Assembly (NCBI GenBank): GCA_016946835.1
Contig: JACVTC010000073.1
Coordinates: 108,501-172,500, forward strand
DNA length: 64,000 nt
Reading direction: 5' to 3'
Source of the DNA: Neocallimastix lanati (nom. inval.)
Taxonomy: Eukaryota > Neocallimastigomycota > Neocallimastigomycetes > Neocallimastigales > Neocallimastigaceae
Shown here: one piece after another, positions 46,113-55,675 of the stretch
How the letters are laid out: every line of letters begins with the position of its first letter
Position numbering within the stretch: position 1 is the first letter of the stretch
Program-made: the position numbers and the translations under genes
Notes under the pieces: model-generated
What the model was told of the DNA's origin: nothing
Seen by the model: only the letters and a program-made list of their open reading frames with translations
The model's database searches: none

Positions 46113-46959
46113 TGGTACAAGATCTGAAGATTTTATTAATAAAATAATATATTCTAATAATAAGGAAAAATTTAAAATATTATTCTCTAATTCTAAACCT
46201 AAATTAATTAATAAACTACTCTAATTTTAGTCTAAACTATCCTAATCTAAAAGAATCTAAACTAAGTTAAAATAACTTAAACTAATATCTTAATCTAAAC
46301 TATTCTAATCTAAACTAAACAATTTCTCTAAATCTATTACTATTTCTATAAAATGTTTAATACAACTAATCTATTACTAAACTAATTTTATACTATACTT
46401 ATCTTAATATTATACACTAAACACAAAAAACTATTAATTAAACACTTTTAAAACATTAAATTTAGAAAAAACTATTTAATAAATTTTAATTTATTTTAAA
46501 CTATTTAATTTATTATTTAACTTTTAGAAAATATTAAAAAAATAATATAATAATAAAGTCGTAAGAAAAAAAGGGAGAGAACAAAAGTATTGTGTTACTT
46601 TGTTCTTTTTTATACTAATAAAATATTTATTTGATTGGATTAAAAATAAAAATAAAAAAAATTAATAATAAAAATTTAATAATAAAAATTTAATAATAAA
46701 AATATAATAATAAAAATATAATAAACTTAAATTTTCTAAATTATTAAAATATTATATAAAAATTTTACAATATTAAATAATATAATTAATACATGATTTT
46801 TTAATACATCTAATTATTTTTATTTAACTTTATAATATTCTATAACTAATATTTTAATATTCAAATTTTTATTATTTATTTATAATTGTTAATGATATTT
46901 TTTACTTTAATATTTTCTTTAAATAGTTTAATTTTTCTTTATTTAATTGTACCGTAACA
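46113..46959 (-). repeat. Gyp4 5' LTR
   Basis: 847 bp, the partner of 39376-40222. Confidence 0.93.
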
Positions 46960-46963
46960 CGAA

Positions 46964-47481
46964 TGATACGATATTTTTATTAAACATCAATATCAATATT
47001 TATTTTATTTTATTTGGACGATAACAGTAGGGAATAATTGACAAAATAATATATTTTAATATTATATAGAATAATACACACAATAATAATATTCACACTT
47101 TAATATTTAGTTTATTTATTTTATTTATTTATTATCATTCATCAATAAAAATACATTATTTATTATTCATCAATATAAAATAATTATTAACTAGTTAAAA
47201 TATAATTAAATCATTCAATAAAATATAATTAATTACTAAAATCTCTCATATTATTAATGTAAACTAAATATAAAACTACACTAAACTATACTAATAAACA
47301 TGTTTTTAGGTTAAATTATTAATAAACTAAATTAATATTAATAAAAGAGCCATTTCTTAAACTATTATTATTTACTAACTATATATAATATTACTAAATT
47401 ATTATTAACCAATAAGATTTTATCAAATAATTCCTAACCTAAGTTTCACTAAATTATGGTGTTTATAGTGGTACCGTATCA
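46964..47481 (-). repeat. Solo LTR Y, 518 bp
   Basis: TGATACG...CGTATCA, flanked by CGAA on both sides. The start and general layout resemble the Gyp1 LTR (TGATACGTTATTTTATTAA), so it may be a divergent relative. Minus orientation is inferred from that similarity only. Confidence 0.7.
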
Positions 47482-47486
47482 CGAAT

Positions 47487-48221
47487 TGACAAACGATTCT
47501 ATTATCTTAATTTGAAGTTATTACTTCAAAAGTGATAATAGATGTATCAAGTTTGAATTAATATAAATTTAATATGAATGAATTTATGTTATTATTATTA
47601 ATAATTAAGTTATTATTATTCTAGCTTAACACTGAATTGTTATTAATTTTTCAAAATTATACATTTCTTTTGTGTTTAGAATTAATTTTTATTATTATAT
47701 TTATTAATTTTTATTATTATTTATTAATTTTTATTATTATTTATTATTATAATATTTGGTTATTATTTTTTTTATTACATTTCTAATAACAACGAGAAAT
47801 TAATTTTATAAAATATTTACAAGTATTTATATTTTTACAATAATTTAAAGTATTTACAATTTTTAATAATAAAATAATTAAGAATAATTATATTTATAAA
47901 AATAAACAATAAAATAAACAAATAAACAATTAATACAAGAATTATTATAAACAAAGAATTCAAAATAATAAAAAAAAGAGAAAATTGTTTACAAACTATT
48001 TACTTTTAATTAAAAAGAGAAATTAATTAACATTAATATTTCATTATTTTAAAAATTAAAATAGAATTAAAGTATAATTTCGAGTTTTAGAATTTAATTA
48101 AAATAAATCTTTTTATTATGATTTTAATTTCAAATTTTAATTTATTAATTTGTTGTTGAATAGGTTAGATATTATTCAAGCTTTCTAATAATTTTATGCT
48201 TAAGAATTCCAATCTGTATCA
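47487..48221 (-). repeat. Gyp5 3' LTR
   Basis: 735 bp, TGACAAACG...CTGTATCA on the plus strand. Matches 53662-54397 apart from one homopolymer base. Confidence 0.93.
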
Positions 48222-48261
48222 ATTCGTCGGCCCTTAAGAGATGACTTCGTCCCTTGAAGTC
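48222..48261 (-). promoter_or_regulatory. Gyp5 PPT hairpin and polypurine tract
   Basis: GACTTC-AAGGGAC-GAAGTC at 48243-48261, within the pol C-terminus (TSRDEV), then TTAAGGGCCGACGAA and the LTR. The spacing is 21 bases. Confidence 0.7.
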
Positions 48262-51200
48262 AAAGAATTTTCTTGAAGTACATATGGAAAAACATTTTTA
48301 ATATGAACATTTCTATTTAAGAGTTTTCCAGTAGTTGGATCTTCTAATACTAAGGTATTGAATTTTTGTTTATTAACAACTTTAAAAGGTCCGTAAAAGT
48401 AAGGATTTAATTTACTTCTTCCTATAAGTCTTATCATTACGTAATCTCCTGGTTTATATTTCTTCTTTAGTGCATTTTGAAATCCAATACGGTGTTCCCA
48501 ATATTTATTTGCATATTCTGAATATTCAGTAGCCTGTTTTACCCAATTTTGATGTCTTAAGAAACGTCGAAATATATATTCTTCTTCTGATTCATTTGGA
48601 TCTTTATAAATATCGGGGAACATGACTTCTAATGGCCAAGTGTCGTGTCTGCCATAAAGTAATTCGAAACTACTAAATTTTGTTTTTGAATTTTTAGTAG
48701 TTCTTAAGGCCCATAAAGCCGATGGAAGATATTCATCCCATTCAGACTCATTTTCTACTAATAATCTTAATAACTTCCCTATTTCTCTGTTTCGATTCTC
48801 AATCATTCCATTCGATTCAGGATGATGCGGGGAAACGTAATGAACCCATGAACCATAAAGGTCAATCATCATCTTTGTTACTTCAGAGATAAAGGAACTA
48901 CCATTGTCGGTAATTATTATTTCAGGTGGTCCATGTCTTGTAAATATTTCAACAAGAAATTTTATTACTTCTTCGGATTTCATGTTCGGGATTGCTTTAG
49001 CTTCAACCCACTTGGTAAAATAATCGACTAAGGTTATTATATAATTGTTACCATTTTTAGTAGTTGGTAACGGTCCTATTATATCGAGTCCTACTCTAGT
49101 AAATGGTTGTTCAACAGGGGTAGCATTATCTCCAGAACTTTTTGGAAATGGTTTAGGCCTGCATGTTTGACATTTGTGACAACTTTTTATCCACATTCTT
49201 ACATCATTCCAAATGCCAGGCCAATAGTAAGATTGCATAATTCTATTAGTAGTTTTCTCTGCTCCTTCATGTCCTACTAAATGGGCACGATTAATAATAT
49301 CCTTTTTGTCTTCATCTTTATAGATAACTTTTAAATAAAGATCATCTTTTTTATAATATAGAGTATTATCAACAACTTGATAATTCTTAGTGAAGTATTT
49401 TATTATACCTTCTGGTAGATCCAAATCCCTTGGATTAAAGTCGGCTAATATTGCATTAGCGCATTGAATAATTCCTTTTGAATTTTTAGAAGGTAATCTT
49501 GATAACGCATCAGCGAATACATTTTTCTTTCCTTTCTCGTAAATAAGTTCAATCTTATATTTGTTAAATTCTTCTATCCATCTTGCATGACGATTAGAAG
49601 TAGGAATGCTTTTTTTGAAAAACCCAAGTAATGGTTTATGATCCGTAATAAATTTTGTTAAATTTTTATTGCTTAATATATATTGACTAAAATATTTTAA
49701 ACTAAATATAACAGCTAATCCTTCTAAGTCCGTTACGGAGTAATTCTTTTCAGATGTAGAGAGTGTTCTACTTACGCAACAGATAGGATGTTCAAGACTA
49801 TCCTCTTCCTTCTGTAAAAGAACACCACCAATACCTTTAAGAGAAGCATCAGTACGAATGATGAATTCCTTTTTAAAATCTGGGTAACTTAATATTGGAT
49901 CATTAAGTAAACATTCTTTAATATTTTCGAAAGCTTCTTCGCATTCATTTGACCATATATATTTTGAATTCTTTTTTAATAACTTAAAAAGAGGGTCAGC
50001 AATAATTGAGAAATTTTGAATAAATTTTCTATAATAACTAGCTAAACCTAAAAAAGAACGAAGTTCACTTACATCTTTAGGATTGTCCCACAAAGCAATA
50101 CTTTGTACTTTTGATGGAATTGTTTTTAATCCTTTTGATGTTAGAACATGACCTAATACTTCAACACTTTCTTGAAAGAATTTACATTTTTGTAAGTTAA
50201 GAGAAAGATTGTATTTAGAAAATATTTCAAAAGCTAACTTTAAATGTTTAAGATGTTCATCAAGAGTTCCTGAATAAATTACAATATCATCTAAGTAAAC
50301 AAATAAACATTTACCGATTAAAGGAAGTAATATTCTATTCATCTCCCGTTGGAAGGTAGCGGGAGCATTGGTAAGGCCAAATGGCATTACTTTAAAATTG
50401 TAATTGCCGAATTTTGTGGTAAATGCTGTTTTCTCTATATCTTCTGGATTCATTGGAATTTGATGATATCCAGAATATAAGTCTAATGCGGAGAATACCG
50501 TCGCACCATTTACTGAATAAATTAGTTCATCTATAAATGGTAGTGCGTAAGAATCTTTTATAGTAATTTCATTTAATTTGCGATAATCAATACACATTCT
50601 CCATTTCCCATTTTTCTTTTGAACTAATAGAACAGGAAAAGACCATGGAGAATGTGAAGGAACTATAAGTCCTTTTTCTAATAGTTTAATTATTTCCGAT
50701 TTAAGAATATCTGCATGCTCTTTTGATAATTTGTATGGTTTTAATTTTATAGGTTTATTACTAATTGTCACAATTGAATGTGGTTCTAAATTAGCTGTAC
50801 TTAATTGTGACATTGAAGTTGCCATACAGTTTTTATACTTCTCAATTAAATTTTTAAATTCTGTCTTAAATTTTTCCGGGACAGATTCAATAATTTTATT
50901 TAATGTATCGATGAACTCTTGTTGTTCATCTTTTTCTATAATAATGGAATTAACAAGAGGTATTTCTGATTTACTATTAATTATATAGGTTACTTGTTTA
51001 ATTCCTTTCTTAATTTTCTGGTAGACAGCATCATCATCTGGATCTATATACAAACGATACTTTTTCTGAATTCCTCTACCAAATATAATTTCAAAATATG
51101 GATTCGTATAATTAATTACATAGAATTTTTCTGTAATAGTTAATCTATTATTTACGTTTATTTTTAATTCAATGTAACTATTTGTAGTTACTTTAGTACC

Positions 51201-52004
51201 ATCCACAATGGTAATATCTTCTAAATTTTCACATTGTTTAATTACTTTATGTTTTAGTTTGCCTAGACAATTATTTGTTATAACATTAACGTTTGCACCG
51301 GTATCGTATAAGATTTTAAATGTCTTATTATCTATTTCACCACAAATAATAGGAAGACTTGTATTAGTTAAGGAACAAAGAATTTTCTCAACTCTTGGTT
51401 TACAACCTTGTTCAAGTTCTTTTCTAATGGACGGACTTGCAGATAATAATTGAGATAAACTAATTTTTGGAAAAAGGTTATTAGCTTCTTCAGTTATACT
51501 AAACTTTTCATTTTCATTTAACATTTGGATATTGGTCATTTTTCTTTTCTTAATAGTTTTTGGTTTTTCTGATTCTTTTTCATTATTACTTTCAATATAT
51601 GAGGCTCCATTAATCTCATTTTCATTGCTATTTTCTTCTTCATTAACTTCCATCACTATATCATCACTAGTATTTGGTTCATTTTCTTCAGAATTGCTAA
51701 GCTTTCTTCTTCTAGCATCTTTAATTACTTTCTTTTGTTGTTTTACTAATTTTGTTTTGGGTTCACTTAATAATGAAGGCTTTACTATAGATTTGTTATT
51801 TAATTTTCTTGTCGAAGTTTTTCTCTTTTGTACTGTACCGATAAAGTTTGAAGAATTTCTTTCAATAATACTTTCTTCTTTAGTGAAATTTTCTTTGTCA
51901 TTTTCACTTCTTTCGAAATTATTTTCATTTTCATTTTCATTTTCATTTTCATTTGCAATTTTAATTGTCCTGGGAGATTGCGTACTCCCGATTATTAATT
52001 TAAA
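48234..52004 (-). CDS. pol: Gyp5 Pol polyprotein
   Basis: Open from the slippery site at 52004 to the stop at 48234, about 1250 residues; there is no ATG in the first 115 codons, which fits expression as a Gag-Pol fusion. A Lys/Glu/Asn-rich leader, protease LYDTGANVNVIT, RT YLDD (LFVYLDDIVIYS), RNase H (IRTDASL, TDLEGLA, ITDHKPL), HHCC (HLVGHEG...CHKC), integrase DDE (GLDIIGP, TDNGSSF, the E in NGMIENRN), and a C-terminal GDYVMIRLIGRSKL domain. It ends TSRDEVIS, encoded by the PPT hairpin. No break found. It is more similar to Gyp2 than to Gyp1 or Gyp4. Confidence 0.93.
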   Translation of the reverse strand, partial: FKLIIGSTQSPRTIKIANENENENENENNFERSENDKENFTKEESIIERNSSNFIGTVQKRKTSTRKLNNKSIVKPSLLSEPKTKLVKQQKKVIKDARRRKLSNSEENEPNTSDDIVMEVNEEENSNENEINGASYIESNNEKESEKPKTIKKRKMTNIQMLNENEKFSITEEANNLFPKISLSQLLSASPSIRKELEQGCKPRVEKILCSLTNTSLPIICGEIDNKTFKILYDTGANVNVITNNCLGKLKHKVIKQCENLEDITIVDGTKVTTNSYIELKINVNNRLTITEKFYVINYTNPYFEIIFGRGIQKKYRLYIDPDDDAVYQKIKKGIKQVTYIINSKSEIPLVNSIIIEKDEQQEFIDTLNKIIESVPEKFKTEFKNLIEKYKNCMATSMSQLSTANLEPHSIVTISNKPIKLKPYKLSKEHADILKSEIIKLLEKGLIVPSHSPWSFPVLLVQKKNGKWRMCIDYRKLNEITIKDSYALPFIDELIYSVNGATVFSALDLYSGYHQIPMNPEDIEKTAFTTKFGNYNFKVMPFGLTNAPATFQREMNRILLPLIGKCLFVYLDDIVIYSGTLDEHLKHLKLAFEIFSKYNLSLNLQKCKFFQESVEVLGHVLTSKGLKTIPSKVQSIALWDNPKDVSELRSFLGLASYYRKFIQNFSIIADPLFKLLKKNSKYIWSNECEEAFENIKECLLNDPILSYPDFKKEFIIRTDASLKGIGGVLLQKEEDSLEHPICCVSRTLSTSEKNYSVTDLEGLAVIFSLKYFSQYILSNKNLTKFITDHKPLLGFFKKSIPTSNRHARWIEEFNKYKIELIYEKGKKNVFADALSRLPSKNSKGIIQCANAILADFNPRDLDLPEGIIKYFTKNYQVVDNTLYYKKDDLYLKVIYKDEDKKDIINRAHLVGHEGAEKTTNRIMQSYYWPGIWNDVRMWIKSCHKCQTCRPKPFPKSSGDNATPVEQPFTRVGLDIIGPLPTTKNGNNYIITLVDYFTKWVEAKAIPNMKSEEVIKFLVEIFTRHGPPEIIITDNGSSFISEVTKMMIDLYGSWVHYVSPHHPESNGMIENRNREIGKLLRLLVENESEWDEYLPSALWALRTTKNSKTKFSSFELLYGRHDTWPLEVMFPDIYKDPNESEEEYIFRRFLRHQNWVKQATEYSEYANKYWEHRIGFQNALKKKYKPGDYVMIRLIGRSKLNPYFYGPFKVVNKQKFNTLVLEDPTTGKLLNRNVHIKNVFPYVLQENSLTSRDEVIS
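51972..52004 (-). promoter_or_regulatory. Gyp5 gag-pol -1 frameshift signal
   Basis: TTTAAAT (51998-52004), immediately followed by the gag stop (51995-51997), then a GGGAG/CTCCC stem with the loop TACGCAAT (51972-51989). Confidence 0.8.
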
Positions 52005-52963
52005 TGGCTTTCGTCGTTTTCAGGGCAATCATTCATTTTGTGACCAATTCGTTTACATTGTACACAAAAATTTATTTTTAATTGTTCTAATTTTTTTGTA
52101 ATGTCATCTAAATCTTCTATTGTTGATTGAGGGTACCTTAAAGTGTTCATTCTATGTTCAATTCCTTTGTTTATTTCTTCTCTTGATTGCATTTTATACC
52201 TATTATTTCTTATATTGTTATTATAGTTATCATTATGTTTATTTTTATTATCGTAACGATTATAATTATTATTATTGTTGTTATATTGCTTATTATTCGA
52301 TCTGGAATTTGAAGTTGAAAAATAATCATTTCTATAATTATAATTGTTATAATTATTATTATAATTTTTAGATTCATTGAAATCTTTTATTTCTTTCTTG
52401 TTAACTCCGTGTAATTTTTTATATTTATTTTTATTTTCTTCCATTAAAGCAATAATTTTTCCTTTCTTGGATGTTATTTTCATTGCATCCTGAAGTGAGG
52501 TTGGTTCCTCTTCTAATAAGGCTTCATAAATTTTACCCCAATTCTTAAAAGCATTAATATAATATGAAGTGATAACTTGGTCACTAATTTCTAAATTCAC
52601 TTGATTACATAGGGTATTGAATCTTACATCAAATTCAGAAATTCTTTCCCCTTTTTTAATAGTGACTGTAGATAATTCCAATAATCTGGCATTTTTAGAG
52701 GTAGAGACTCTGAAATGTCCTCTTAATTTATTTATTATAGTTTTGTAACTATCTGGTGCTTCTTTGTTTAGTGAATTGAATACAATGGTTCTCGCTATAT
52801 CTGTAGTTAAGGAGATTAAGTATTCAATTTTATCTTCTTCTTCTTCTATTTTATTAGCTTTACACCAGCGTTCATACGAAAAATGCCATTCCTCAAAGGA
52901 AACCTTATCCTTCCCTAATATAGGTAACCTATTAAAGGTTATTGCCTTGGTTGAATTTTCCAT
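51995..52963 (-). CDS. gag: Gyp5 Gag
   Basis: 322 residues, ATG at 52963. Capsid N-terminus (KVSFEEWHFSYERWCKANKI), a helical region with KKGERISEFDVRFNTL, an Asn/Tyr-rich linker and the CCHC knuckle CVQCKRIGHKMNDC at 300-313. The frame is intact and ends in the frameshift signal. Confidence 0.9.
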   Translation of the reverse strand: MENSTKAITFNRLPILGKDKVSFEEWHFSYERWCKANKIEEEEDKIEYLISLTTDIARTIVFNSLNKEAPDSYKTIINKLRGHFRVSTSKNARLLELSTVTIKKGERISEFDVRFNTLCNQVNLEISDQVITSYYINAFKNWGKIYEALLEEEPTSLQDAMKITSKKGKIIALMEENKNKYKKLHGVNKKEIKDFNESKNYNNNYNNYNYRNDYFSTSNSRSNNKQYNNNNNNYNRYDNKNKHNDNYNNNIRNNRYKMQSREEINKGIEHRMNTLRYPQSTIEDLDDITKKLEQLKINFCVQCKRIGHKMNDCPENDESHLN

Positions 52964-53088
52964 TATTATTATTATTTTATTTATAAATTTTAAAAAGAAA
53001 CCTTACAATTTATATTTTCGCTTATCTTAATTTATGAATTTATGAATTATTTTACTTATTTCTTTTTTATTTATTCTTGCAAAAAGAA

Positions 53089-53173
<85 letters not shown>

Positions 53174-53542
53174 ATTCTTTCGACTGTAGATAGTAGTATT
53201 TGTATACAATTTTATTTTAATTAACACCTTTGCCTCACAACCATAAAAAAAAACCGGCGGTGTTAATATAACAAAAAGGGAACAAGTAAACCCTTAAAAG
53301 AAAATTTTAAAACTATATATTTAATCTTAGACCTTCGGTGATCTAAGCGCATTAACCGTTGTTAACTCGTTTACTGCAACCTCACTCTGTTGAAGAGATA
53401 TGGGATTAGATTACGTCTTTTATAGTAATCCTTTACGCAGTCTCTAACCAAATAGATTCGTCTAAACGAGTTGCAAATGAGCTTATTGAATACACTCAAA
53501 AACAACGTATAACCGAGTATTCTAACACTCGTCCTAATAATT

Positions 53543-53584
<42 letters not shown>

Positions 53585-53661
53585 CTACTTAAATCTACTT
53601 GAATAATTAAAATAGATATAACTTACTCGTATAGGAGTTATATCACTCACTCTCCACCAAT
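52964..53661 (-). other. Gyp5 5' leader: poly(T) tract, structured island, primer site
   Basis: Holds a T run of about 77 bases (53093-53169), a GC-richer island (53225-53520), the ACCGAA hairpin at 53326-53347, another T run (about 53546-53580), and a primer site next to the LTR that in sense reads TGGTGGAGAGTGAGTGAT (about 53642-53659). The matching tRNA is not identified. Confidence 0.7.
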
Positions 53662-54397
53662 TGACAAACGATTCTATTATCTTAATTTGAAGTTATTACT
53701 TCAAAAGTGATAATAGATGTATCAAGTTTGAATTAATATAAATTTAATATGAATGAATTTATGTTATTATTATTAATAATTAAGTTATTATTATTCTAGC
53801 TTAACACTGAATTGTTATTAATTTTTCAAAATTATACATTTCTTTTGTGTTTAGAATTAATTTTTATTATTATATTTATTAATTTTTATTATTATTTATT
53901 AATTTTTATTATTATTTATTATTATAATATTTGGTTATTATTTTTTTTATTACATTTCTAATAACAACGAGAAATTAATTTTATAAAATATTTACAAGTA
54001 TTTATATTTTTACAATAATTTAAAGTATTTACAATTTTTAATAATAAAATAATTAAGAATAATTATATTTATAAAAATAAACAATAAAATAAACAAATAA
54101 ACAATTAATACAAGAATTATTATAAACAAAGAATTCAAAATAATAAAAAAAAAGAGAAAATTGTTTACAAACTATTTACTTTTAATTAAAAAGAGAAATT
54201 AATTAACATTAATATTTCATTATTTTAAAAATTAAAATAGAATTAAAGTATAATTTCGAGTTTTAGAATTTAATTAAAATAAATCTTTTTATTATGATTT
54301 TAATTTCAAATTTTAATTTATTAATTTGTTGTTGAATAGGTTAGATATTATTCAAGCTTTCTAATAATTTTATGCTTAAGAATTCCAATCTGTATCA
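53662..54397 (-). repeat. Gyp5 5' LTR
   Basis: 736 bp, the partner of 47487-48221. It ends directly against the interrupted Chr1 LTR. Confidence 0.93.
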
Positions 54398-54822
54398 GAA
54401 TCATAAAAATTAGCATAATGTCTTAGTTGTTAGTAACTAAGAGTTTAGTTCGGACTTCTCAAGTTCGAAACCTTTATTTTTCCAAAAAATATATTTTATT
54501 ATAATTTTTATTTTATTTTTATTTTTATTAAGAAAAATAGCTTGATTGGTTATTTTTAATTCATTAAAATTTCTTTATTTTATTTATCAAAATTTTTATA
54601 TAAATAGGATTAGATTTTCCTCTAAAAATATTTTATACTTTGAGTTTTTATTAATAAAATAAAATTATTATTAAACACTAACTTATTAAGTTAATTAATG
54701 TGTTTTTGATAATAAATTTATAATTAATAAAATAAATATAAATAAAAATATTTTACTTATTTTATTTAAAGGTTTTAAGTGTTTATTTTTAAATTTATTG
54801 TCAAGAACCATTTCGTGACAAT
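54398..54822 (+). repeat. Chr1 5' LTR, main part
   Basis: Starts GAATCATAAAAATTAG, corresponding to 60248 onward in the 3' LTR; the preceding bases are at 39368-39375. Two hairpins open it: CTTAGTT/AACTAAG around GTTAGT, then TTCGGACTT/AAGTTCGAA around CTC. TATATAAATAGG lies at 54597-54608. It ends ATTTCGTGACA, an inverted match of the start TGTAACGAA. Confidence 0.9.
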
Positions 54823-54832
54823 AAAAACTCCT
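54642..54832 (+). promoter_or_regulatory. Chr1 self-priming signal
   Basis: The bases directly after the LTR, ATAAAAACTC (54823-54832), are the exact complement of GAGTTTTTAT at 54642-54651, 34 bases downstream of the TATA box, where the transcript could begin. No TGG-type tRNA site is present. Fungal Tf1/sushi-type elements prime in this way from their own 5' end. Confidence 0.6.
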
Positions 54833-55049
54833 AAAAATAAAAAACTTAATACCTTAGTGTTTAAAATTTTTAAGTATTCTTTTTAAGAAAAATAAGTCAG
54901 TAGCAAACAATAATTGTTTGTAAATTAAGGCGTTTTTCAAAAAGAGAATATAAAGATAAGTCAGTAGCTTTGTGCGAAGTAAGGCGTCTTTATTTACTAA
55001 AAATTTTAATCATTGCTTTTCTTAATAATATTTCTAATAAAACATTTTT

Positions 55050-55083
<34 letters not shown>

Positions 55084-55675
55084 GAGTAAAATTTTTTAAG
55101 AAAATATTCAGAAATAATTGAATTAGTATTGACTTAGAAGCAGGTTCTAATTCAAATACAAGAAGTGAAGAAATTTCCGGAGTAAGTTTATCTTGTACAA
55201 TAATTGGGTTGGCAAGCTCTGAACTACTTTGAAAATTTTATTTTTTTAAAGTACTCGAGGTGCGCTCAAGTACACAAGTCGTAATAGACGAGTGACTTGA
55301 CAAATAAGCGCATACTATTTCTTCACCTTTTGAATTAAACCTGGAAAATTTCAGGAAATGCTTTTATTTCTAACTTATTTTTGAACGCTTAAATTTTCTT
55401 AAATTAAATTTATTCTTATTAGATTTTTATTTTTTCTTTTTCTATTTTCTTTCTGGAACGAATTCTAATAAAACAATTTTTTTTTTTTCCTATAAATTTT
55501 TATTATTTCTTTTTTCGTTCCAATAACACATATAACAAAAACTTAATTGATTATTTTATTTAACAATACTAATACTTTTCAAAAAATAAAAACTTTGTCA
55601 ATCAAATTTTTTTCCATTACTTTTAATTACAATTATATCATTTTTTTTTATATTCTTTATAAATTACAAATAAAT
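54833..55675 (+). other. Chr1 5' leader, no gene seen
   Basis: Non-coding, with AAGTCAGTAG and TAAGGCGT repeated at about 54895-54980, an AAT repeat near 55045-55080, and a GC-richer part near 55140-55320. The open frame reaches back to 55547, but similarity and composition favour the ATG at 55676. Confidence 0.6.

Larger units (their letters stand above)
39376..46959 (-). mobile_element. Gyp4: very young but coding-defective gypsy element
   Basis: Two 847-bp LTRs (39376-40222, 46113-46959) that I read as identical, and target duplication CGAAT (39371-39375 and 46960-46964, the last base shared with the next LTR). Minus-strand gag and pol with a frameshift signal. Pol carries two in-frame stops, so it probably moved using proteins supplied in trans. 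Confidence 0.92.
47487..54397 (-). mobile_element. Gyp5: intact-looking Ty3/gypsy element
   Basis: LTRs 47487-48221 (735 bp) and 53662-54397 (736 bp), differing by one A in a homopolymer as far as I can see. GAAT on both sides (47483-47486 and 54398-54401). Gag and pol are open with a frameshift signal, and primer site and polypurine tract are present. With Cop1, it is the best candidate for recent autonomous activity. Confidence 0.92.

Noticed and set aside
53093-53169. Phe-run ORF over a T tract
   Set aside because: A homopolymer, not a gene.
54420-54480. Possible tRNA gene with a GTTCGAAAC B-box-like sequence
   Set aside because: It lies inside both Chr1 LTRs and folds better as two simple hairpins; the T-stem and anticodon arm do not fit a cloverleaf.
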